NCBI GenBank assembly: GCA_944319795.1
Contig: CALUFA010000077.1
Location: 1 to 33,184, forward strand
Direction: 5' to 3'
Origin: an uncultured Prevotella sp.
Lineage (GTDB): Bacteria > Bacteroidota > Bacteroidia > Bacteroidales > Bacteroidaceae
DNA length: 33,184 nucleotides
Both the position numbers and the translations under genes were made by a program. Positions within the stretch are counted from its first letter, which is position 1, and the number at the start of each line of letters is the position of its first letter. Positions 27,450 to 33,184 of this stretch are shown in pieces. Below the pieces are notes generated by a model, which saw only the letters and a list, made by a program, of their open reading frames with translations, did not search any database and was not told where the DNA came from.

Positions 27450-28156
27450 TTAAGGAGGAATTTCTTGAGCAGTTGTCCAACTACGGTGAGCCTGAAGCCG
27501 AGCTTGCGTGCGAGCGTGTATCCGCTCTTGCCCGCGGCCGTGAACGAGCTGTTGGCGCCGTGGCAGCGGTAGGTTACGAGCCTGTCGGGTATGAACCTTA
27601 CGCCGTACTTGTAGGCGGCCACGTTGCCTATCCAAATGTCGTGCATGGGCGTTCCGGGCGGAAACGGCAGCGCGGCGTCGAGCACGCGCCGCGTGAAGGC
27701 CATGCAGCAGCCCATGTATCCGTTCCTGACGAGCGTGTTGTAAAGCCGTCCCGGCCTTGTGCCGTGTAAGGCGTAGTAAGACTCGTGGGTCACTTCGAGG
27801 CGCGCGTCGGCCATCTCGGCGTCGCTCACCACGCAGTCGCACCGCTCGAGCCAGCGCATGCAAGTGCTTACCTTGCCGGGCTTCCATACGTCGTCCTGGT
27901 CGGACAGGAATACGTAGCCGCCACGGGCGTGGCGCAGGGCGTTCTCGAAGTTGGCCGTAGGCGACTTCAAGCACGGGCCTTTCAAGAGCTTTATCCTCGC
28001 GTCGCCGATGCCTTTAACGACGGCTGCCGTGGCGTCGGTCGAGCCGTCGTCTGACACTATCAGCTCGTCGCCCGGGCCTATCTGGGCGAGTATCGACTCT
28101 ATCTGGCGGCGGATGAACCTCTCGCCGTTATACGATGCCATGCATACTGAAATCAT
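27446..28156 (-). CDS. glycosyltransferase family 2
   Basis: The 236-residue GT-A protein begins ISVCMASYNGERFIRRQIESIL, with LIVSDDGSTD and the DxD site at FLSDQDDVW (residues 83-91). The pattern SYNGERFIRRQIESIL...SDQDDVW is close to rhamnosyl- or galactosyl-transferase-like enzymes of O-antigen loci. HDIWIGNVAAYKYGVRFI and YRCHGANSS form the C-terminal acceptor side. It begins 28 nt after the PorZ-like gene, so it may be part of the same transcript. The sugar is unknown. Confidence 0.94.
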   Translation of the reverse strand: MISVCMASYNGERFIRRQIESILAQIGPGDELIVSDDGSTDATAAVVKGIGDARIKLLKGPCLKSPTANFENALRHARGGYVFLSDQDDVWKPGKVSTCMRWLERCDCVVSDAEMADARLEVTHESYYALHGTRPGRLYNTLVRNGYMGCCMAFTRRVLDAALPFPPGTPMHDIWIGNVAAYKYGVRFIPDRLVTYRCHGANSSFTAAGKSGYTLARKLGFRLTVVGQLLKKFLLK

Positions 28157-28184
28157 CGGGCGGTTGTCGTTGCAGGTTACGGGG

Positions 28185-30317
28185 TCAGTTCACTACGGCT
28201 ATCTTGCACACGGTGCCCTTGCCGCCGTCGGCCGTCGAGGTTTCAACCATGTAGACTCCGCTGGCCACTCGGCGGCCCTTCAGGTCGCAGCCGTCCCAAG
28301 TGTACGTGCCGCCCGTGCTGCGCCCCTGGTTTACGAGCGCGCCGTCGGCCGTCACAATCTTCACCTCGGCGTCGGCCGTCAGCCCTACGACGGTTATCGG
28401 CCCCGTGTAGTCGGGCCTTACGGGGTTGGGGTATGCGTATACGTTGTCCTTGGTCATCTCGGCCGAAGGCTCGGTGGCGTCGGCCCGGTAAGAGCACAGG
28501 CCCTTGTCGGTGGCGAAGTACACCTGGCCCGTAGTGCCGTCGACGGCTATGCCCTGCACGATGTTCGAGGGCAGGGGCGAGTTGTCGGCGGTGAAGTGGC
28601 TTACCTGCGTGTTGTTGTCGCCGCTTATTAGGAACACTCCGCTCGAGTTCGTGCCTATCCACTTGCGGTTGCCGCCGTCTACGGCTATGGCGCGTATGTC
28701 GATGCCCGAGAGCAGCAGGTCGGCGTAGTTGGTGCCGTCGTTGCGCGGCACGGCGTGCTGGGTGAACGTGTCAGAGCCGTCGCGTATGCTCTCGGCCGAT
28801 AGGTATATGGGGCCGATGTCGGTGGCCATCCATACGTTGCCGAGGCGGTCTTCGGTGCAGCCGAACACGTAGTGGGGCTCAAGCTGCGTGCCGTATTGGT
28901 TTACGTACCTCGGGCCGTAGGCCGTCAGCCGGTCGGCGGCCGGGTCGTAGGCGAAGAGCCGCGTCTCCATGAAGAAGTTGTTGGTGAACCACATAAGGCC
29001 GTTCGTCGGGCTTATGAAGGGGTTGGCCAGCTCGTATTCGGTTGCGCCCGACAGTTCGGCATGGGCGAACTTGTGCCACGTAGCGCCGTCGTCGTCGAGC
29101 TTTTTCAGCGGCGTTCCGCCGCCCGTTTGCGAGTTGAGCACCCACAAGTCGCCCGACGCGTCGTATTTCACTCCGGTTACGAGCGTATAGTTGTATCCGT
29201 TGAACTCCGACTCAAGTCCGCTGTCGTACTTGCCGTACCTGTTGTAGGCCCTTACGAACGCCCCGTCGCGGTATTCGTACATGCCGCTTTTCGCGCCTAC
29301 CATTACGTGGCCCGGCTCGGCGGGGTCGAAGTCGAGGCACAGGGGGTCGACGAACGAGTGGCCCTCGGCCAGCCCCTCGGGCTTCTCGAACTCGCTCCAT
29401 TCCTCGCCGTCCCATACGTGCACCTCGCCCGGGCGCTGGCCGTCGGTTTCCTGCGACCACAGCCCCGACACGGCGTAGAGCTTGCCGCCGTCCATGTACA
29501 GGCGGTAGAAGTTGTTAGACGAAGGCCCGTCGGGCGCTACGCCCCCGGTGGTGTACGTTCGGTTGCCGTCGGCGTCGACGGTGTATGCCGTCAGCCGCCC
29601 GTCGGCGGTCTTCGTCCACCAGCGGCCGTGCGCCTGTTCGTAAACGTTGGTCCTGTCGGCCGACAGGGGCTCGTAGCCCCCGGTACGGCTCCAGTTGGCC
29701 GGGTCCATCAGGTTGCCGTCGAGCGCGCATCCGTATGTTGCCTGCCGCTCGGCCGACGCGGCGTATATCATGCCGCCGTCGATGCGGCAGTGGTCGACGG
29801 CGAAGCCTAACTGGTAGCTCTCGGCCATGCTGCCGTCGGCGGCGTCGAGCTTCACGATGCCGAAGCCCGTGGCCAGGTATGCGTAGCGGCCGTATATGTA
29901 TATCGAGTTGACGGTCTTGTCGAAGGTGGTCTCCTTCATGTACAGGTCGGGCACGTTCGTGGCCGAGCCGTCGCGCGCCAGCAGGTCGATGTTTGAGTCG
30001 TCGTAGACTACTACGAGCCTGCCTGCCGCCTTCGACCATGCGATATGCCTTATTTCGACGCCTGAAAGGGCGTTGGTCTTGTCGTAAGTGGTTACCGATT
30101 GGTCGTCGGGGTTGTAAGAGTAAAGGTTGTTCGAGGCCAGCACGAAAACGCTTTTGCCCGTAGGCTCTATCTCGGTTATGTCGGCGTAGCTCGGGTACAA
30201 GCGCCACCGCCCGTCGCCGCCGTCCTGCGCGGCGAGCCGCAGCGGCGCGGCCATGAGCGCCGGCAGGCATGCCGCCAGCATGAGCCTGCGTATGTGGTAG
30301 GCGTTGGTTTTTGCCAT
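28185..30317 (-). CDS. PorZ-like beta-propeller protein with type IX sorting-type C-terminal domain
   Basis: The 710-residue protein has a signal peptide (about 1-30, ending RLAAQD). WRLYPSYADITEIEPTGKS and VFVLASNNLYSYNPDDQSVT are characteristic of PorZ-type N-terminal propellers. Further blades continue to about residue 620 (AVDGGNRKWIGTNSSGVFLIS, GIAVDGTTGQVYFATDKGL). The end (VYAYPNPVRPDYTGPITVVG to KGRRVASGVYMVETS) is a T9SS C-terminal-domain-like beta-sandwich. PorZ in Porphyromonas is a surface component of the type IX system that helps attach anionic LPS to cargo. Glycosyltransferases directly downstream would suit that link. A generic two-component-regulator-propeller protein is the alternative label. 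Confidence 0.8.
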   Translation of the reverse strand: MAKTNAYHIRRLMLAACLPALMAAPLRLAAQDGGDGRWRLYPSYADITEIEPTGKSVFVLASNNLYSYNPDDQSVTTYDKTNALSGVEIRHIAWSKAAGRLVVVYDDSNIDLLARDGSATNVPDLYMKETTFDKTVNSIYIYGRYAYLATGFGIVKLDAADGSMAESYQLGFAVDHCRIDGGMIYAASAERQATYGCALDGNLMDPANWSRTGGYEPLSADRTNVYEQAHGRWWTKTADGRLTAYTVDADGNRTYTTGGVAPDGPSSNNFYRLYMDGGKLYAVSGLWSQETDGQRPGEVHVWDGEEWSEFEKPEGLAEGHSFVDPLCLDFDPAEPGHVMVGAKSGMYEYRDGAFVRAYNRYGKYDSGLESEFNGYNYTLVTGVKYDASGDLWVLNSQTGGGTPLKKLDDDGATWHKFAHAELSGATEYELANPFISPTNGLMWFTNNFFMETRLFAYDPAADRLTAYGPRYVNQYGTQLEPHYVFGCTEDRLGNVWMATDIGPIYLSAESIRDGSDTFTQHAVPRNDGTNYADLLLSGIDIRAIAVDGGNRKWIGTNSSGVFLISGDNNTQVSHFTADNSPLPSNIVQGIAVDGTTGQVYFATDKGLCSYRADATEPSAEMTKDNVYAYPNPVRPDYTGPITVVGLTADAEVKIVTADGALVNQGRSTGGTYTWDGCDLKGRRVASGVYMVETSTADGGKGTVCKIAVVN

Positions 30318-30379
30318 GTCAGTAATGTTTTTCTTATATAACGTTGTAACGGCCTTGTTTATTTTATCCCCGGGGCATG

Positions 30380-30976
30380 TTATCGGCGGTTTTCGAGAAG
30401 GCGGGCTACGAGCTTGGCCACGGCCAGCGCGCGGTGCGATATCTTGTTCTTCACCTCGTGGCCGAGTTCGGCGAAGGTCTTGTCGTAGCCGTCGGGGCGG
30501 AACACGGGGTCGTAGCCGAAGCCTCCGGCTCCCCTTTTCTCCTTGATTATCTCGCCCGTCACGATGCCCTCGAAGAGCTCTTCCCTACCCTCTTCTTCGT
30601 CGGTGATAAGGGCTACCACCGTGCGGAACCTCGCCCTGCGGTCGCTCTTGCCGTCGAGTCCGGCCAGCAGTTTTGCCATGTTGGCCTCGCTGTCGTGGCC
30701 CTCGCCGCCGGCGTAGCGCGCCGAGTATACGCCGGGCGCGCCGCCGAGGGCGTCAACCTCGAGCCCGGTGTCGTCGGCGAAGCAGCTCATCTTGTACTTA
30801 TCGTGTATGTAGCGCGCCTTCTGCAGGGCGTTGCCCTCGAGCGTGTCGGCGGTCTCGGGTATGTCGTCGTGGCAGCCGATGTCGCCGAGCGAGAGCACTT
30901 CGATGCCGCTGCCGTCGAGCATCTCGCGTATCTCGGCCAACTTGTTCTTGTTGTTTGTAGCAAAGACTATTCTCAT
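30380..30976 (-). CDS. rdgB: dITP/XTP pyrophosphatase (RdgB/HAM1)
   Basis: The 198-residue protein is of standard size. [16 protein letters not shown] (residues 5-20) is the triphosphate-binding start, [25 protein letters not shown] (66-90) contains the catalytic Asp68/Asp69 pair, and [11 protein letters not shown] with [10 protein letters not shown] forms the base-recognition end. It hydrolyses ITP, dITP and XTP to the monophosphate, keeping deaminated purines out of nucleic acids. It is followed on the same strand by the PorZ-like gene after 62 nt, and preceded by palindrome D. Confidence 0.96.
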   Translation of the reverse strand: MRIVFATNNKNKLAEIREMLDGSGIEVLSLGDIGCHDDIPETADTLEGNALQKARYIHDKYKMSCFADDTGLEVDALGGAPGVYSARYAGGEGHDSEANMAKLLAGLDGKSDRRARFRTVVALITDEEEGREELFEGIVTGEIIKEKRGAGGFGYDPVFRPDGYDKTFAELGHEVKNKISHRALAVAKLVARLLENRR

Positions 30977-31044
30977 ATTTTTTTGTTTTTATTAGGTCAA
31001 TTGGCCGTTATCAGGCTAATTTGTCTTATTTCATTCTCAATATT

Positions 31045-31267
31045 AATGAATATCCGCAATCCGCCTAATACTTACTTGCATCCTCTTCTAAGAAGTCGGC
31101 AGCATACCGTCATTCCGGGCCCAGACCCGGAATCCAATGTATGCAGACAAATTGTATTGGTAAGAGGGTGTTTTCTGGATTCCGGGTCTGGGCCCGGAAT
31201 GACGGTATGCTGCCGACTTCTTAGAAGAGGATGCAAGTAAGTATTAGGCCGATTGCGGATATTCATT
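31045..31267. repeat. palindromic core element, copy D (longest)
   Basis: The arms extend about 95 bp on each side with one local mismatch (CAATCCGCC against CAATCGGCC). Beyond the shared core, the outer arm includes AATGAATATCCGCAAT and TAATACTTACTTGCATCC, with partial relatives outside copy C. The loop is about 45 nt. It stands between rdgB and yitT, both on the - strand. Confidence 0.9.
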
Positions 31268-31316
31268 ATTTTTCACTTTTCATTTTTCATTTTTCATTTC
31301 TCATTTTTCATTTTCT
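31268..31316 (+). repeat. TTTTTCA simple repeat at the end of yitT
   Basis: A run of TTTTTCA/TTTCTCA heptamers abuts palindrome D and extends into the last codons of the YitT-family gene, producing its C-terminal KKMKNEK. It parallels the wings beside copies A and B, but only on one side. Confidence 0.75.
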
Positions 31317-32226
31317 TCGGCACCTTCACCTTTATCTGGTCGAAGCCTTCGCCGAACACTCCTATCACCGAGCTTTGGCTAACGAAGGCGTTGGGGTCGA
31401 TCGACTTTATCAGTCGGAATATAGTCACGCTCTCGCGCTTCTTGGCCAAGAGGCACACCACCTTCGTTGGCTTGCCGCTGTACCATCCGTGGCCGTCGAG
31501 TATCGTAAGGCTGTGGTCGGTGGTCTTGGCTATGGCGTTGGCTATCTCCTGGTATTTCTTCGAGAAGATGAGGAACTGCACCGACTGCCTCTGCCAGTTC
31601 ATCACGAAGTCGAGCATGGTGCACTCTACGAACATCGTGCAGAAGCCGAACACCACCTTCTGGCAGCGCAGCTCGATGGGGCCGAACGTGTCGATGAACA
31701 AGCAGCTGCCGATGATGCACACGTCGATGAGCAGGATTACGCGGCCGAGCGATATGTTGCGGTACTTGTTCACCGAGGCGGCTATGATGTCCGTGCCGCC
31801 CGTCGAGCCGTTGTTGAGGAATACTATGGCTAAGGCCGTGCCCGTCATCATACAGCCGATGACGAGCGACATGAAGTCGTTGCCCTCGCCGAGGAGCTTG
31901 TAGAACGTGCCGTCGGGCTGGATTATAACGTCTTGCGCCACCTCGAGCAGGAACGTAAGCATGAACGTGGCGTAGATGGTCTTCATCAGGAAGCGCCAGC
32001 CCAATATCTTCAGCGCGGCTACGATGAGCACGGCGTTGATGATGAAGAACGTGTATTGCACGGGAAACTTAGTGGCGTAGAACACCACGGCGCCGATTCC
32101 GGCTATTCCTCCCGTCACGATCTCGTAAGGCAGGAGGAACACCGTGAAGGCGAAAGTGTAGAGCATCAGGCCGAGCGTGATGTTCACGTAGTCTTTCAGC
32201 TCGCGGGTAATTGTTTGTTTTATCAT
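31294..32226 (-). CDS. YitT family membrane protein (DUF161/DUF2179)
   Basis: The 310-residue protein has about five hydrophobic segments in its first 200 residues (for example LGLMLYTFAFTVFLLPYEIV and FFIINAVLIVAALKIL). The glycine-rich GGIAGIGAVVFY and NNGSTGGTDIIAASVNKY motifs are typical of YitT. A soluble DUF2179 domain fills about 215-305 (VQFLIFSKKYQEIANAI, GWYSGKPTKVVCLLAKKRE). Transport function is unproven in the family. The C-terminal six residues overlap a simple repeat, so the natural end may differ slightly from relatives. The upstream region is an octamer repeat block, with no visible consensus promoter. Confidence 0.93.
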   Translation of the reverse strand: MIKQTITRELKDYVNITLGLMLYTFAFTVFLLPYEIVTGGIAGIGAVVFYATKFPVQYTFFIINAVLIVAALKILGWRFLMKTIYATFMLTFLLEVAQDVIIQPDGTFYKLLGEGNDFMSLVIGCMMTGTALAIVFLNNGSTGGTDIIAASVNKYRNISLGRVILLIDVCIIGSCLFIDTFGPIELRCQKVVFGFCTMFVECTMLDFVMNWQRQSVQFLIFSKKYQEIANAIAKTTDHSLTILDGHGWYSGKPTKVVCLLAKKRESVTIFRLIKSIDPNAFVSQSSVIGVFGEGFDQIKVKVPKKMKNEK

Positions 32227-32228
32227 AG

Positions 32229-32547
32229 TATTTGGGGTTATGCGGTTTTGTGGTTATGCGGTTTTGTGGTTATGCGGTTTTGTGGTTATGCGGTTTTGTG
32301 GTTGTGCGGTTGTGCGGTTGTGCGGTTATGCGGTTTTACGGTTTTACGGTTGTGCGGTTTTACGGTTTTACGGTTGTGCGGTTTTACGGTTGTGCGGTTA
32401 TGCGGTTGTACGGTTATTGGGTTATGCGGTTTTAAAGGTTCTTATGGTTTTTGAAGGTTTATTATTTCACTACGCAACCGTACAACCTCACAACCGCAAA
32501 ACCTCACAACCGTAAAACCGTACAACCGTAAAACCGCACAACCCAAT
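32229..32547. repeat. inverted GGTT-octamer wings without a core, between leuS and yitT
   Basis: From about 32234 to 32435 the + strand reads GGTTATGC, GGTTTTGT, GGTTGTGC and GGTTTTAC words. From 32474 to 32545 it reads the inverse (AACCGTAC, AACCTCAC, AACCGCAA). About 40 bp of looser sequence separates them. The right block begins at the leuS stop (TAGGGTTATTGGG on the - strand). No CCGGGACCCGG core is present. The block occupies the whole promoter-side region of yitT. Confidence 0.85.
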
Positions 32548-32551
32548 AACC

Positions 32552-33184
32552 CTATTTCACCACGATGTTCACGATCTTCTTTGGCACTATGATCACCTTG
32601 ACGACGCTTTTTCCGCCGATGTATTTCTTCGAGCGTTCGTCGGCCATCACGGTGTCTTCTATCGTCTTGTTGTCGGCGTCGGCCGGGAACTGCATCGAGA
32701 AGCGGGCCTTGCCGTTGAACGACACGGTAAGCTGCACGGTGCTCTCTACCAAGTATTTACCGTCGAACTCGGGCCATGCGGCGTCGCACACGGTAGTGTC
32801 GTTGCCCAATGCCGTGTGCCACAGCTCTTCGGCCGTATGGGGCGCGAAGGGGGCGATGAGCTTCACCAATTCGGTGAGCACCTTGCGGTTGCGGCACTTC
32901 ATCTGGGCCATCTCGCCCACGCATATCATGAACGCTGCCACCGACGTGTTGTAGCTGAACGTCTCGATGTCGCCCGTCACCTTCTTAATCAGCTTGTGCA
33001 GGCTCTTCATCTCGTCGGCCGTAGGCTCGCCGCCGTCGAGGGGCTTAAGGCCGTCCTTGTCGGCGTAGAGCGCCCAGAACTTCTTAAGGAAGCGGTGGCA
33101 GCCGTCGATGCCGTTGGTGTCCCACGGCTTGCTCTGCTCCACCGGGCCGAGGAACATCTCGTAGAGGCGCAGCGTGTCGGCGCC
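32552..33184 (-). CDS. leuS: leucyl-tRNA synthetase, C-terminal part (5' end outside window)
   Basis: The frame is open to the window edge, giving the last 210 residues. GADTLRLYEMFLGPVEQSKPWDTNGIDGCHRFLKKFW is the junction from the catalytic core to the anticodon-binding domain of LeuRS. LVKLIAPFAPHTAEELWHTALGN lies in the helical anticodon domain. VQLTVSFNGKARFSMQFPADA to KYIGGKSVVKVIIVPKKIVNIVVK is the C-terminal tRNA-binding domain. The enzyme charges tRNA-Leu. The internal Met at 33157 is not the start. The stop codon directly abuts the GGTT-octamer block. Confidence 0.97.
   Translation of the reverse strand, partial: GADTLRLYEMFLGPVEQSKPWDTNGIDGCHRFLKKFWALYADKDGLKPLDGGEPTADEMKSLHKLIKKVTGDIETFSYNTSVAAFMICVGEMAQMKCRNRKVLTELVKLIAPFAPHTAEELWHTALGNDTTVCDAAWPEFDGKYLVESTVQLTVSFNGKARFSMQFPADADNKTIEDTVMADERSKKYIGGKSVVKVIIVPKKIVNIVVK

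Noticed and set aside
32232-32515. Open frames with Cys-Gly-Tyr/Val-rich peptides before yitT
   Set aside because: Same octamer repeat artefact as at 21429.

Overview
The window comes from a GC-rich Bacteroidales chromosome. The evidence is a SusC/SusD polysaccharide-utilisation locus, promoters of the Bacteroidetes type (TTTG, 19-21 nt, TAnnTTTG), lipoprotein signal peptides, a PorZ-like type IX secretion protein, and a type II-C CRISPR array with 47-bp repeats and 29/30-nt spacers. The genus cannot be fixed by eye; Rikenellaceae or Prevotellaceae-like would both fit. Both window edges cut genes (GH97 at the left, leuS at the right).

Layout. (1) 1-9015, + strand: a PUL with the end of a GH97 alpha-glucosidase, then susC, susD, a SusE-like surface glycan-binding lipoprotein and a GH66 (dextranase-family) enzyme, closed by a strong hairpin. 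GH66 plus GH97 points to dextran or another alpha-1,6-glucan as substrate. (2) 9358-13777: a CRISPR array of 57 apparently identical repeats plus one decayed repeat at the left end, converging on a cas9-cas1-cas2 operon (19674 to 14012, - strand) across a perfect hairpin. I find no convincing tracrRNA. (3) 19881-21359: a consensus promoter, a 21-residue leader peptide containing Trp-Trp-Trp, an intrinsic terminator and trpB, which together look like a textbook tryptophan attenuator. (4) 21348-22713: a large palindromic repeat island, then a cluster of DnaA-box-like nonamers around an AT-rich stretch (candidate oriC) and a 23-bp tandem repeat. (5) 22731-25222: nadA and a glycosyltransferase, both +. 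(6) 25459-33184, - strand: leuS (partial), a YitT-family membrane protein, rdgB, a PorZ-like protein, two GT2 and one GT4 glycosyltransferase, the last three overlapping by ATGA.

The most unusual thread is a family of intergenic composite elements. Four copies of a palindromic core (A 21675-21811, B 23847-24000, C 25279-25413, D 31045-31267) share the motif GTCATTCCGGG...CCCGGAATCCA. Paired compensatory differences between copies keep each hairpin intact. Several are flanked by low-complexity tandem-repeat 'wings' in inverted orientation, and the wings begin exactly at stop codons (trpB, cas1, nadA, leuS, yitT). No transposase is present. Other leads are a Bacteroidetes promoter inside every CRISPR repeat, retained in the decayed repeat, and groups of spacers that evidently come from homologous variants of the same phage genes.
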